From positions 20,457,165 to 20,521,164 of the forward strand of contig NC_133221.1 of NCBI RefSeq assembly GCF_040436345.1: a DNA stretch of 64,000 bases, written 5' to 3'. The DNA comes from Pagrus major. Its lineage: Eukaryota; Chordata; Actinopteri; Spariformes; Sparidae. The notes beneath the pieces are model-generated. The model worked only from the letters and a program-made list of their open reading frames with translations, did no database searches and was not told the DNA's origin. The position numbers and the translations under genes were made by a program. Below, piece by piece: positions 47,545 to 61,569 of the stretch. Every line of letters starts with the position of its first letter. Positions within the stretch are counted from its first letter, which is position 1.

Positions 47545-48655
47545 CGTTTTATTTTGCAGCCATTCTAGTGGCTCTAAGAATGTCCGGTCTACCATGTTTG
47601 TCCAGACTGAAATATCTCAACATCTAACAGATGGCTTACCAGACATTCATGGTTCCCCAAGGATGAATCCTGATCATTTTCAGTGTTGTAAAAGGTACCA
47701 AAAAGTCGCACTTGAGTAAAAGTAGAGATATCCTGCATTATATATATACATTTAAATGTATGTACTTATATACTGTATACTATCGATTGACCAATTACCT
47801 GCTTGGCTGATTATTGGAGCCAATATCTGACATTCTTTTGATTATCTAAATTAGTGTTTTATTTAATCTGATTGCCGATAAAATAATTGAATTTAAAACG
47901 TTCTGCTTTGCCTCTGAAGCAGCATGCAATCTGCAAAGTGACGAGTAACTGAAGTTATTAAATAAATGTAGGTGAGGATTAGGGGTTAAAATATTTACCT
48001 CCAAAATGAATTAAAAAGTACAAAGATGCAGAAAATGGAAAGTACACATTATACCCATCTGAACATTAGCATGCTAGTATTGTTATTGTGAGCCATGGAT
48101 CCAATAAGGGAGTACAGCGTCACAAAGACTTCTACAAAACTGTTGGACGCCTCAAACTGCAAACGTGGTCAGTTAAAAGTCTTTCTATTATGAAAGAAAA
48201 AAAATACGTGACACCAGATGTGCGGCTAACATTGCTAACTCTTGCAGACTTTCCAAATGTTATTGGACAGAATGGCTCAAATTCTGAAAGGAGTCATTTT
48301 GAGGGGGTTGTGACGCTCAAAATGGCTCCTTTCACTATCAGAAGAAAGTATCCATAGTTTGAGAGCCGCTTCATTCACAGCGGAAACTAATGGAGCCAGT
48401 GTGCATCACGTGTTGTCGTAATCACACGATTTGGCCACTATGTCAAATTGGCTGCAAAGCTTGCCGCTGTTCCTTGTTCCTTGCTTGTTGTGAGCATGCT
48501 AGTGTTAGCATTTTGTTAGCATGGCTGTAGATTCCTTATCGGCTGCAAACAAACCTGTGGCTAATAGCAAAAAATATGTATATATCACTGTCTAACTTTT
48601 CCGACAATAAAACAAATCACATCAGACTGACCCTTGACTCCCATCATCTCTGCAG

Positions 48656-48926
48656 GCCTCACAGGGCCTCGGCTCCTCGCTCCAGCCACCCTGCTCCTTC
48701 CACCAAGGCAACTGACAATGTGCCCTTGAATGGACCACCTCCTTACCCGCTGCCACGCCAGCTAACCTCCTCACTTTACCCCCCTGGCTTTACAACTGTG
48801 CTGCCATCTGTCTGTAGCCCCGCTGCCTCGGGGGCCCGGCCACAGTCAGGGCACACAGCTAATGACTCGCAGGGAGAGAGTGAGGAGCAGAAGGAGCTGA
48901 AGAAACGCAAAATGAGAAGAGAATGA
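48656..48926 (+). other. Unassigned exon-like open frame, + strand
   Basis: Follows a good acceptor (CATCATCTCTGCAG at 48642-48655) and runs open to TGA at 48924-48926. It is clearly GC-richer than its surroundings and entered with two borrowed bases. The product would contain a Pro-rich NGPPPYPLPRQL (a PPxY WW-binding motif), then YPPGFTTVLPSVCSPAAS, and a charged end SEEQKELKKRKMRRE. It reads like the last exon of a real gene, opposite in strand to phactr3. I do not recognise the protein, found no upstream exon, and cannot exclude a captured fragment or chance. Confidence 0.35.
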
Positions 48927-48999
48927 ATGAGAAAAGAAAGATCAAGAATGGTGGCGGTCAAGTATAGAGTGATTTGTTAGAGGAGCAGTAGAAAGAATA

Positions 49000-51900
49000 A
49001 TGAACACCTTCACAAAATTACTCTATTCAGGCTCCAAAAAGAGAAAAGTCCATCCAACACTCACATCGATAATCCCTGCAAGCTTTGAATCATAAAGACT
49101 TCTTTCTCTATGAGATTTATTTTGTCACTCCTCTCAACCTTGTTGAAAAAAATTACCCTAAGTACAGATTTGCATGTCCAATCACCAATATTCATCCTTT
49201 TGAACTGTGTTTCAACAAAGCATAAATAATAAAATCACTAATGAGAGAAAGATCTTTCTTCTCTCCGGGACAGCTTTATTATAAAAAGCTTTTTGAACAA
49301 TTCTGCAACCGTAAATTCATCAAGCAGAGGGCCATAACTACCAGTGAGGACACCAAGGTCATGTCCTTGTTTTTCGATTTGTCATTTCCATTTTTCATAA
49401 CACAATGTTCTTCATTAGGAAGGCGAAGAATAGTCGTCTCTCAAATGAAAGCCCAATCCAGAGTACAGCATTCTCCTGGGAACTAAATTACCAACATTAA
49501 AGGAGAATAACTGACTGTCCACGTGTAAAGATGACTCATCCTCGCATGTATGTTGTGTACTGTGGCTTGTTTGCGAATGAAACTAATTCCTGTATGTCGG
49601 GTGAAAGGCAACATGAGTATGCAAAGGTCAGGCCTCCAGATCATCAAAGTGATTACAGTCTAAGTGTGAAACTCCAGTGTGTGGGCTACTGGCATCAACA
49701 GAAGTGAAATGATGTCAGTGAGGCCAGCAACCAATAGGAAATGCCTGAGGCCCTTGTTTGTTGCCATATGTTGGTGTTGAGAATGAGGACTAGTGGGTGG
49801 CATCGTGTGTAAGCCTTTGCTGCGGCATCAACAAAGAGAAGCAAGAATCTGGTTCATTCTCACTTTGTGATGAGAGGCTGCTGCTCTGTTTTCACCCGGC
49901 AGGTTTGATTTTCATGAGGGTTGATGGACAGATTGATGTTGGGACGAGTACAAACTGATTCGACTTTGATGGTGATTGCTTAAAAGTTGTATGACAGTGT
50001 TACGCAATGTTATATTCTTAAACAAAACAGTCTTTAATATTAATGGGGCAATGATTTAGTTTAGTGTCATGGAAGTACAGTAGTTCTACTCAGACTGTGT
50101 ACTGTGTAGTGTTTTCTATGACTGTAGAGATGCTTTTTCAATTCTGAAAAAAATACCCCTAGTGATGTCATCAGGGTTAATGGGTTCGACTTCGAGTCTT
50201 CAAACTTTTAACAGGAAGTGTTTTTTTCCAACTGGGGGCCACAATTTAAGTTTTTTGTCGTCACAACATGGCTGTAAATTGTCCCATGGTCTACTGTGGT
50301 GTCATGCTTACAAATGTTGAAACACAGTCTGGAACGGCGATCACTGGCTTGGCCGTCCTAATGCCTGTAACTCCACCATCATTCCTTCCACCTCCTCATA
50401 TGGCAGCAGGTCAAAAACTTGTAATGTGAACGTGAAATGGGACGTTTGGTGCAAATAACACAACTCACAACTCTGACATCAGTGCGATTTTTCATTGCAT
50501 AAAATACAAAAATACAAAAATCATCTCATGGTTTCCACAGGTCCTTGAAATAGAAACATTTTTATTACTAAATGTTGGTAAAGAGGTCACGTTCCACTGT
50601 CTGTGTGTCTCCTGCAGCATGTTTCACTGTTACACAGCAGCACAACTGAGAAGTGTTCACACAGTCAAGCTGCTCTCTCTTTTTTAATTGTTGTCTGTGA
50701 GCTTCTCTAAAGCCTGCTAGTTCTCATTATGAAGTTCTCAGTGCTGTAACAGTAATTAACCTTGATATGCCGTGTTGGGTGCTTGAATTTCTGTGTCTGA
50801 AAAGTCCTTGAATTGGATTTTTAAGGTGTGGGAACGCTGCCATCTTTATTTAACCTACAGGATGCTAAAACTTCAAATCTCAAATGTTGAAAGACTCTTA
50901 TAATAAAGTTAATTAATGATCATTTAGTTTTCTCAGTTTGTTTAAAGCCCCTTACAACATGGGTTTACATTTTAAATACTCTTTAACATTATGATCCGAA
51001 TACAAACAAGTTCAAGAATTGTTTAGGACTGCTGAAGCTTTGCACTCTTCACATGTTTTTAAATGGTTGTTAGCCTGGACAGTTATTGATGATTAATGAT
51101 AAAAATTGGCACCAAGGCTTAAACAATACACAACTGATCAAAATATAGAGCCTATGCATACACAAGCGCATACACGCATGACACATTTACACACAGACAC
51201 GCCTCTGCATTTCAACCAAAAAAAGACGGGCTATCTTCGACCGACTGTGAAAGCCTCGCAGCAGCCATCACATCCACCCAGTGTGCTGAAAATGTTCCTG
51301 CTAAAAGTGCTTTTCCTGTCACCCACACAATGGGGCGAGCCTCAGAAAATGTCCTTTCAACCTGCTCTCCCAACAACAACCACCAGAAGAGGGAGAAGAA
51401 GAAGACCCTGAGTGTGTCCAGGAAGACTTCCAATCCATAGTTCAGTTTTGGGCTACGTTCCCGTTACAAGAAATCTCATCCTATTCCATCAAAAAGCTCC
51501 CTCCAATCAGGTAATGGAAGTCTTGGTTCACCCTTCGTACCTTGGGCTGTGTGCAGTCTATCACATTAATCTAACAAACTGCGAGATTCATATTGACTCA
51601 TTCAGCTCCTTTTATATCTTCAAAAGTGCTGCTTGCAAAAGATTCGCCTCTTCACGGAGACGCTTTAATTATAAAATTACACTTTGAGACCCCGCTGTCA
51701 AAAAAGTGGCAGGCATGCCTGTGTTGACAAAGACTTTCCCGCCAACATAAAGGTCGAAGCTTCGATCCTGCAGCAGCCAATATGTCTATCAAAAGTGTTT
51801 CAAAAGTGTCCTTGAACAACATCCTCAGTCTTTTACAGTTTACCTCAAAATGATTTAAGCAGACGCGGCTTCCTGGATGCAGCCGGCACTCTCAAAGTTT

Positions 51901-52960
51901 ATGCACAGGTGAGCTGGCTGTGGGTCTTCACTGGGGCGTGGGTGTTTCCAGTGAAGGAGGCTAGTTGTGGACTCCAGTATCAGGAGTCAGGTGGGTGAGC
52001 AACGGTGTGTAATTTGTTCCTGTTATTTCGACTGATTTAGGTCAGTGCCTGAAACTTATATAAAGCAAACTGAGGGAGAGAATATGAGAATAAGTATCCA
52101 CTGAACCCACAATGTGTGCCACTGCATGAGTGTTTGTGGACGTGTTTTTGTGTCTACACTTGACTCAAAAAAGCTGATAGCATAGCTCCACCGGGCTCCC
52201 ATCGCTCTGCGGGGAGGAGAACACATCACGGTCTCCAGGCAGGAAAGACAATGGGAGGTGCACAGAGAAACAGTACAAATCATCACTGTTAGCACTGTAA
52301 TCTCCAAACAAGATCCCACAGCATGGATGCCACTCATATTCGGGTTCCCTCAAGTGTGCAGCAGTGCGAGCGTGGGACGGTTCGGGCCTGTTAAAAACAA
52401 CTTGACGTAGCTGCTCGAGCGGCAGCTGGAGCCAGAACAGGGAGGCATAAGTGTATGGTGGTGTGCAGAGCTGCTACTCCTCAAGGGAAACACAAGCGGG
52501 TAAAAATAGCATGACATTTTGCACCACGTTACTGTCCGAAAAGCTGTGTTCATCCCATGCGCTGGACCTTAGATGGATCACGCCCAGGCCAGGATGAACA
52601 GCGGCCAACAGCTCATTCTGTGACGGCAGACAGTATGGACATGTGTCAGTGCGCTAACTCCCCTGTAACCTCATTTGTCATGGATATATGGATATACTTA
52701 AACAGGCCAGACGGTGCATGCATGATTGTATTTGTCATTAGACCATGTAATAACCATGTCAATAGCCATTTCATGCATGTCATGGAAGAAGTACTGAGGG
52801 CATGGGGTCAAACAAACACACTGTCTGCTGGTTTTAACTGAGAGACCAGAGCGAGGAAATGTGATGTGTCCGCTCCCACCTTGACTTTAAGATGTGACAG
52901 TGTTTTTATACATCCTACTCAATAAAAACTCTTTAATTAAGTACTCTTCAATAAAAAGTT
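49000..52960. other. Non-coding stretch, probably phactr3 5' intron or flank
   Basis: No supported exon. A minus-strand open frame at about 52165-52380 (FGDYSANSDDLYCFSVHLPL) looks somewhat protein-like but has no partner exon. Otherwise unique-looking AT-rich DNA. Confidence 0.45.
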
Positions 52961-52961
52961 A

Positions 52962-53180
52962 GGGCTGGGCAATATATCAATACCATATCATTATTGTGAT
53001 ATTAGTTTAGTTTTTAGACATCATTGTCTTATGACATGGCTATATATGACTATTGTCTTGACAGGGCTCCAGACAAACTATTTACACTGGTTGCACCAGC
53101 ACATAGGTGCACCCAATAATACATTTTAATTGCTCAATTTTAAACTGCCAAATTTTAGGTGCACCAGTGCGACCAATAAA
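52962..53180. repeat. Teleost interspersed repeat (GGGCTGGGCAATATATC type)
   Basis: Begins GGGCTGGGCAATATATCAAT followed by ATCAT/GATAT-rich sequence, a pattern I recognise as a common fish dispersed element. A related ATCACGATACCACGATT stretch is at about 62048-62070. The ends are approximate. Confidence 0.5.
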
Positions 53181-54179
53181 TATATTCAGTCACACTCAAT
53201 CAAAATAGTCCCACCCTGGAGCCCTCCTCTAAAAATATATCCAAATTATTTTAATCACCCCATCTTACTACGTGTTTATCCAGGTCAATATGACAAGCTA
53301 GATCCTATATATCTTTCCTGAAATGATGTCAACAGAAGGAAAGGTTGCTGTTTTGACAATTGTTTTGCTCTGACTGGAGCAAAGCAGATTCAGTCCTGCA
53401 GCAGAATCTGTTGTGAGAGCTGTCTGGGACTGATGGCAGGCAGGAAAACTGTCTACAAAAGATTTTGCCCAGTGACACAAACACATTCACTTGTGTGACC
53501 ACACAAGCTCGCCTGCAGTCGCTTGGTGCCAGAGTGGCTGAGGCTGCCGTGGTGAAAAGGACATTATCTGGTAGTGGAACTGGTTTGGGCCGTATGATGA
53601 ATCAGTGTTGATGAAGAAGTTGCTAGAAGCGACTCGCTCATCAATAACGGCCACAGTTCTCTGTTCTACAGGCTTGGCCACGGTTCTAACAGCAGTTTTA
53701 ATGGGATTGGATTGGAGCTTTTGGCTTACATGGATGTATGGGATGATTGAATTAAATGGAATTTGTGCCTGGATCTGCACAGTGAGCTTTCCTCATTAAT
53801 GTGTCATCGGTGAAAAAAAAAAGAAAAATGCTGGGTTTTCTTTCCCGGCAGATCACTGGGACCGGTTGAGCGGTGGCATCTGTGATCCAGGACAGACTCA
53901 TCAGCACACAGAACACGGCTCTGCTCGGTCCAGCAGCCTGCTGCGATGCAAAGGCTGGTGCTGTCCATGGTGCTGAAACTCACTCTGCTATTACACAGCG
54001 AGGACTCCAAGTCCAAAATCACTCCCTAACCCCACCCCAGTGAAGTATAGTTCATTTCTACCATTATTTTTTTTTTGATTATCTAAAATCTTGGTGTGAA
54101 AATGATCCACTACAGTACCCTCAAAACCTCTCTGTGTCTGCAACTGTCCCTCTCAATATCCAATAGATAGTGAGTTCAT

Positions 54180-54440
54180 CATACTATCGCTGCATCTAAT
54201 GACTATTTTTCGCATCAATTATTCTGCTGATCATTTTCCTGATTAATCCATTAATCTTTTAGTGCATATGAATTAACTGCTGTCTCTAAATTACTCGTCT
54301 TGTCTGACCAGCCGTCCAAAAACCAAACTCAATATACAAAAATAAGAACAGAGAAATGTGGCAAATCTGGAACCAGAGAAGGTGTAAGGCATTTTTGTCT
54401 AAATAGTTGCCAATTAAATTTATGTTGAGTAAATCATTAA
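54180..54440. repeat. Degraded copy of the ATTAATCGATTA-type repeat
   Basis: Carries ATCCATTAATCTTTTAG, TCTGGAACCAGAGAAGG and related phrases also present in the family at 29258-29559. More diverged than that copy. Confidence 0.45.
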
Positions 54441-55079
54441 TCATTTCTTCTTTGTGACATAGATGTAAAAAAAAAAATACAGTGAAGGAGAAAATGTATG
54501 ATTACTGTACTGCTGATTTCCCCTTGGTGTGAGTGCAAATTAAATATTTGAGGGTTTTGGACTAAAGAAGCAATTTTTAAATGTTACAATGGGCTCTACG
54601 AAATAGAAATGTCCTTATTTTATAGACTTGTCTTACATTTTATAAGTAAAAAGCTGCTGTAATTGTTATTTTCTTATTAAAACAAATAAACACTGTTACA
54701 GAGTGTTTGGTCAGTAACCCGTGTCTCTCCTCCTCCGGTTTTTTGGTATACCTGCCCACTTTATCCAATCAGGACAGAGAACTCCATAAAGAGGCGGTCC
54801 TGTCTGCTCGTGAATGCACAGAGAGCAGGACCCTCCTGTTTACCTGCAATGATGGAGCAGGGAAAGCTACCGGTGATGCTTTATACTACCAAACAGGCCA
54901 AGCAATGAAAAACGCTTGCAGAAAAGAAGAGGCAAAGAGTGCTGCCTCAGAAAAAAAGGAAGGAGTCGTGCAAGAGTGGTGACATGAGAGGGAGGGGATC
55001 GAGAACCGCAGAATGGACAGGAGGTTAGCTAAAACTACGACAATGCTTACAGCAGCTTTAATCAAAATACAAGGAAAAG

Positions 55080-57595
55080 AAAGTGTCCATTTGTGGCATT
55101 TTCACTGTATTACAAAACACACATTACTAAACTCTCTTAAGGTCCATCTTTCACCAGGTGTTAAAAACTAGCTTAGGCTTTGAATGCTGTGGCATTTGGC
55201 TTTGGGCGATGCATTAAAATACATCTTAAAATGCAGATTAAACTAGTGAGTGTTTGATATTGGAAATATTGAATGATCTCTCACCCTTCATTCACGTTCC
55301 TCCTCTTTTCCACACACATAGTCAGTCCAACAACACAATGAAAAGCTTCGATTCATTTCCTTTTTACGACGATATATCTTCTACTACAGTTATCTGATCT
55401 GGTTATGTATTTAATTTACCATCTCCTGAGAGGCCCTGGCCGAGATGCTCAATAATCCTGCAGTGTAAGTGCCCATCTAACAGTCACTCTGTGGAGTTCA
55501 CACCACTTTCTCTCATCTCTGTGGCAGTTTAAAGTCTTTCTCATCATACGTCCCCTGCCTCGAGCACATGAGCTTCCTTCTTGTTTTCTCCCTCCAGCCT
55601 TAATCTGGGCCTCCTTCCCGCCTGTCCCCTATGTTTCCCCATCCAGACAGGAGCGTTTATCTGAGATGGGGCCCGAGACACCGCTCTGCCCCTGTACATC
55701 TATCTCTGACTGAATCTGGCAGGTTTGTTAGGAGAGAGGGACACTGCAGCTACAAAAAGGTGTGTGGATACAATACATCGATTTATGAGTGTCTCTGTGT
55801 GAGAGAGAGGGAGAGACACTGGGAGTGCTGCTATGGATGTTACTGACTTGGAGAGGTGGGAGCAAAAAGACATTTAACCAACTTTTTTTTTTAGCTAACT
55901 TTTGTTAACAATGAATAGGGTTAGCTGCATGTAATGATGAATCCAGATAAGTATAACCCATCCCTGCAGCTTGAAGGAGCTCTCTATATATTTATGGCTC
56001 TCAATCCACATCACAGGGGCTGCAATTGTTTGTCAAAACACCACATACCATTACAAATGAAGTGCTGCAGAGATGCTTGGTTGATACAGACCCCATCAAA
56101 AATCTCATCATCATTTTTCAGATATTTTTCAGTGAAAATGAAATGCATAGATCACTATTCCCACCAAAATCATATATCATATCACAATCTCAAAATAATT
56201 GCAACAACTGTTTGCATATTTTTCAGCCCCCCCTCATACAAAGTTGATCATTTATCAAGAAATTTAAATGCTTCCTATCACCAGAGTCTCATGAACGGCT
56301 GCCCGGACGGAATAAATCAATCTAAAAAGCACGCGACAAAGCCAAAGGTGTGGTCCTACAGACTAAATCAGGAAAATGCCTCAGGAAAGGATTAAAAAGA
56401 GGAAGTATTTAGTATTCTTAGTTTCAGGGCTCTATAGGATCCATGGAGAAACTGGCCTGCTATAGGAGCTCATGCAGTGGCTTCCCAAATCAGACCCACA
56501 CAGCCACTGCCTCTTTGTTAATGGTCTCCTATAGACCATCCATCATCTCACCGTGGCCAGTTAGCAATAAGGACAACTTCTTGGCTTTCTTTCAATGGAG
56601 GCCGCCGCCTCCTCATCTCTTTCTCTTCTTGCTCTGCTTCCCTTCTTCAATCTCCTCCCTGCATCACTAATTCAGTCTCCAGTTCTTTTTCTTCTCCTTT
56701 CCTCCAAAAAATGTCTCCACTGTTCTACAACCTCGATGCCCAGAGGAGTTTCCTCTCTCTGCTCCTCACCCTCCACAGCATTGAGCCTGCAACTTCCTGA
56801 ACTCCATTTAACCTCAGCCTTTAAAGGCTAAATAGCTCCATTACATTCTGCCTTTACGCAGGGGTCTCTGACAGGTGTTCAGTGCTGCTCGGGTCTTCAT
56901 TCTCTGTTCTCCCAGGGCTGTCTGTTCAACTGCCTGACTGTCTCGTTCTAGCATAAACCGCCTGTGATTTTTTTTCTACTGCACGAGTCTGCACAGACCT
57001 GCCAGTTCCCCCTGCAGATCAGTCCACACATGGGTGCACACGGCAAAAATCACGCATACGCGCAGGTGTAGGCACGCAAACAACAGCCGCAGCAACACAT
57101 GGCTCAAACGCTGTCAAATGCCTAATCTGCTCCCGCTCCCTCCCGGGAGCAGGCATGATGTAGGGTTTTTTGTTGTTGTCGTCATTTTTGTGCTCCATTT
57201 TCATGGGCGACTGAAAGACAGTGAAGGCGTCCACAGAGAGCAGAGCTCAACAATGCGTCCAGATGCAGCTTATCCGCCATTCACTGCTCACTGGTTGTGG
57301 TTTCACAATGTGACAGTTACAGACAGAGAAAGGAGTGGTATCATTATAAACTGAATATCCTTTGTATTTAGTTCGTTCGAAACAAATTAAGACATTCGAT
57401 GACTCTTTTGTGATGAGATTGTGATGGTGACTAATTTACTTTTGACATTCACTGACATTTCACAGACTGCATAATGAATAAAAAAAATACTGGATGTAGA
57501 TGAATAATAAAAATCACTTTGATGCAGCCCTCTCCATGAGACAATGAAGAAGAGATTTGTCATCCAGTACAGATATTGCTTCACACACTGTTAAA
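55080..57595. other. Non-coding stretch
   Basis: Scattered short open frames only. 56500-56830 is pyrimidine-rich with Leu/Ser-rich artificial frames. No gene or named repeat was recognised. Confidence 0.4.
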
Positions 57596-57987
57596 TCTGA
57601 CAAAGTGATTTTACTTTAAAAAAAAATTGTAAGAAAAGTTAATAAAGAGACAAAAAATTTTAAGTTGTTAAAACTTTTTAGCTCGTGCAATTTAAATTAA
57701 AAAGTCTACTTTACTTGGTAATTCTGAGGTTATTCCTTTCCTGGCTTTTATAACGTAAAATCAGCTCTTAAAGTCTACAGTGCAATTTCTACAAAGATAT
57801 TCTTTGGAAAAATTTTAAAAGTTGACTTTACTTTAAAAAAGTCAGGAAAACAATTACCTCAGACTTTTTAATTTAAGTTGTACGAGCTAAAAAGTTTTAA
57901 CAACTTAAGAGTATTAGTCTACTTTACTTTGTATTTTTGAGGTAATCGTTTTCACGACTTTTTTAAAAGTAAAGTCCCTTTGTCGGA
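57596..57987. mobile_element. Foldback element with two nested inverted repeats
   Basis: The outer ends TCTGACAAAGTGATTTTACT (57596) and AAGTCCCTTTGTCGGA (57972-57987) are imperfect inverted repeats. An inner pair, 57661-57707 and 57861-57908, matches in reverse complement with only about two differences over 47 bases. A third pair flanks the centre. No coding frame is present. Confidence 0.8.
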
Positions 57988-60391
57988 TTTTGCAGTGTGT
58001 GCCATTGTGGCCAGTGTTGCAGATCAGTGAGCCGGACTGCTTTATGTCAATACTGAATGTATTTATTTTCTGTGGAGGTGATGAAGCATGCTGATTGTGA
58101 AGCATTTCATGCACTCAGATGGTTAAAGAACGCCTCCCCAAGTTGTGATTTTGACTGTTTAAACAATTTTCTTAAAGATCAAACCAGCTGTAAAAAATAA
58201 TCTTCAATTCTTTTTGCCATAGATTCTCCGTGAACTAAGCTGAGATCTGTCGACCATGACGGCCACAGAATATGTAACTCTGTGTGCACTGTATAGAAAT
58301 TTCTGCACCATGTTTTTAGTCATTTTATACAGATTTTTCCTTTAATTTGTCACCTGTCTCTAAGCCATAAAATAACTCATTCATATCGCCCACCCACACT
58401 AAGTACAGTAAACTTTAAAATGCCTGAGTGAGTCAGTGCGTGTAGTCATGGACTGACTAAACCGTATCATCGCTATCTTAAAGTCCCAGCTTTAAAATAT
58501 AAAGCAGGTCCTTTTGGAAGATTTGCTTCCCGTAGTCTCAACTACATCAATTAGTAATAAACAACAGTGAGCATTTCATGACGGTAAGAGCAGATACTTG
58601 TCAGGCAACCAGTAAGCTGCTCTCAGCCTCTAGATGGCTGAGTGCTTCTCCTTGCCCTCTGCGAGGACCTCTGTGCATCACGGAGGACAGAAATGAATAG
58701 CTCTCCAGTGGCTACTACTAACAGGTGGCCTTGACTGACTCACAGTCCCTACAGGCTGACCATGACGAATGAGTCGTGACTCCGCCATGAATTACAGCTC
58801 TGCTACTGAAAATAGGAAGTAAGGACTTAATTAGGATGGGCTTGATGGAGGTGCAGGTGGTTCATCTGAAGACCACATCTAGTTACAGCATACCTTTGTT
58901 CGTGCAGATGGCCTGATGTGTTCCAGTGTTTTCTTGGATGGCAGCAGGAGAACAATTCAAAAAGAAAACAACACACGTACTGAAGATGAAAGTTTGCACG
59001 TTCACCACGGTTGCATTACTCACGGAGCACAAATATAAAGCCCCCAAATTCCCTGTGAGAATTAAGGCGACACCCAGTGAGTCTGTTGATGACCAATTCA
59101 TCTGCTAATTTAATCCTCGAAAGAATAGATCAATTGTTTCATCTTCAAAATGTCATGAAATAGAAATAAAGGCCCATTACAATTTCTCCCCAGTCCAAAT
59201 TGACCATCCAATTATGGAAGCCAAGAACGATCGTGCTTGCAATTATTTACCTCAAGGCCAATATCTCAAGATCAAGAGATAAATATTTCATCACCTCGAG
59301 ATAACAAGGCTCCTTTTCTCATGATGGCCGGTAAATTTGTCTCATTGTGTTGAGAAAAACAAAATACCGCTCATTTATCACGAGAAAACTTTCAGCTTGA
59401 TGTGTTGATCAATATTGTGTACTGATTATTAAACAAGCGCAGGATGTTCACACAGGAAACTTCTGTTGGTGTCCAGTGTGAAACCAAAAGTAAGTGGTGA
59501 GTTGTTTTAACTTACTCACGTAGTTAAGTGACATCACGTAACTGCAGTTACATATGCAAAATAGCTATATTTGTAAGTGATCAGTTACATAAGTAACTTA
59601 GTTATTTTAACCAAAACCACAATGTTTTCCAAAACGGAGCCAAGTAGTTTTCTTGTCTAAACCTAACCAAACTGCGCCTGTCGCTGATACGCTACCCAGT
59701 CGTGCTGTTTTGAGAATGGTTATATATGTCGTTTTTGGAGTGACTGGCAATCGACCTATTCAGTTGTTTAGGTATGAGGATGTGTTGTCATCTTGTTATC
59801 TTGAGATAACGAAGCTCATTTTCTTAAGATTACAAAACAATTGAGTTTCATTTGTGTGACAAGCTAAAAGTGCTCTAGGCTACGCAATATGGAGCCACTA
59901 CTTAACAATATTTGTCTGACAAACCATCCAGAAACACAGGAAGAAATGTCATCCATTCTCAATTTCACCTCAAACACTAATTTATTAGTTATTTATCAGT
60001 TATTGGCAATTACTGTGCATTCCCACGATTACTTGACTGTGATGAGGTGTGTTTCTGCTTAGTAATGCTTTGTAAAAGTCAGCATGATGTCATACTGAGA
60101 TATGTTACTGAGATATTTGCAGAGTTGAACAGTAATAGCTATTCTGGTGTCTAATTCTCACTTCATCAGACTAATTTAGACTGAAAACTTCTCACTTCTC
60201 AGTCACTGTCGCCTGCGAGTTGTCTGATCAGACGCACACACAGCTGAATACAAGGAGTTCACGCCCTGTCTCAAGACTGTGATGTTGAAAATCATTCAGA
60301 AAAACAGATAGATAATACTTTTGTGGTTTTTGACATCAGCGTCAGTTCAGTTGTCCAGGACTAATGTCATGGTGTCCTCATGAGTGCCACT
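57988..60391. other. Non-coding stretch with GAGATAAC-type repeat remnants
   Basis: The interval 59255-59860 carries repeated TCGAGATAACAAGGCTC and TTGAGATAACGAAGCTC phrases, resembling a dispersed fish repeat. Nothing gene-like was seen elsewhere. Confidence 0.4.
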
Positions 60392-60790
60392 CACCGCAAA
60401 AAAGAGTTTGACATTTTGAGAAATATTCTGATTTTCTTTCTTACTGATTGTTCGCTAAGAAGATTGATACCATGTGTTTGTACAGTTAGCATGAAGCTAC
60501 AGCTACTAATCAGCTAACTTAGCTTAGCACAAAGACCGGAAGCGTAAGGAAACAGCTAACCAAGGCAGGCTAGCTGGTTTTCCATGTTTCCAGTCTTTGT
60601 GCTGTACAAAGTTAGCCGGGCTCTTTCTTCATGATTTTTTTTTAGTATTCACAAGTATTCACAAACTAAATACAGGATGTTCATTAGTGAGCTTTAGAGG
60701 TGCAGGTAGACAGATTATGGTACCTTTCGACATAGCAAGGTTAACGCTGAAATAAGCTAAGCTAAGCTAACCTTAGTTACATATTTAGTG
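60392..60790. repeat. Teleost interspersed repeat (GCTAGC/TTAGCTTAGC type)
   Basis: Contains the phrases TTTTGAGAAATATTCTGATT, AGAAGATTGATACCATG and AACTTAGCTTAGCACAAAGA. This matches a family I recognise as abundant in percomorph genomes. It ends in AGCTAAGCTAAGCTAACC. Confidence 0.65.
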
Positions 60791-61569
60791 CACAGATAGG
60801 CCTATGAGTGTCTTTGAGCATGTCATCGAATCACAACCAGATCCATGTGTGCATAAAGTGCAGTTTTGTAATAATGTTTGCCCACTTGAATGTCTACATC
60901 ATTAAATTCATGCCACAGCAACTCATTCAAATCTTATATCCAGCTTGCATTTCCATTCATTACGTAAGGAATTCTTGTTGCACTAATACCATTTTGTGTA
61001 CATTATTACTTCCTCATTTTAAACAAACCCTTGTTAAATGGGGAGCACGTTATATAAGGCCCGCTGACTCAGAATTTCCCATATTTACTCATCAAGGCCA
61101 GAGCATAAGGGAGGTATTACGTACAAGACATTGCTGTGCTTTTGGGTGAGTCATTGTCACGGCTCAATATCAGCTTTCACAGGGTTTGATATTTCCTCTT
61201 GTTCATTAGGGGGGCTCCACTTATACCTGCAATCCTCAGAGATTCTTCTGATGTCAGATCTGAGAGGATTATCCAGGTATCAGTGAGACCAGCAGAGGAG
61301 GATGAGACCTAACAAAATACTGATCAGTGGACACCAGTCGTAAGACACACTGTCTTATAACAGAACAAATTGGGTCCGACAGTTCTCGGGTTTAAGCCGC
61401 CATGTAAGCGAAGATCCACCATCCACCTTGAGTAAGATGATGAATCCCTGTGAGCTCAACAGCCACTTTGCTCTCATTTAATCTGCTCACTGACTTAACA
61501 AAGACAGGGAAAGTGAAAGGAAAGTTTCTCCATGAATTATTACAGGAGGAGGATGGAGCAGTGGTTCAT

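Noticed and set aside
54700-54985. Open frame beginning MVSNPCLSSSGFLVYLPTLS as a gene
   Set aside because: No splice partners or domain, and the flanking phrase TTACAGCAGCTTTA (55046-55059) suggests repeat-derived DNA.
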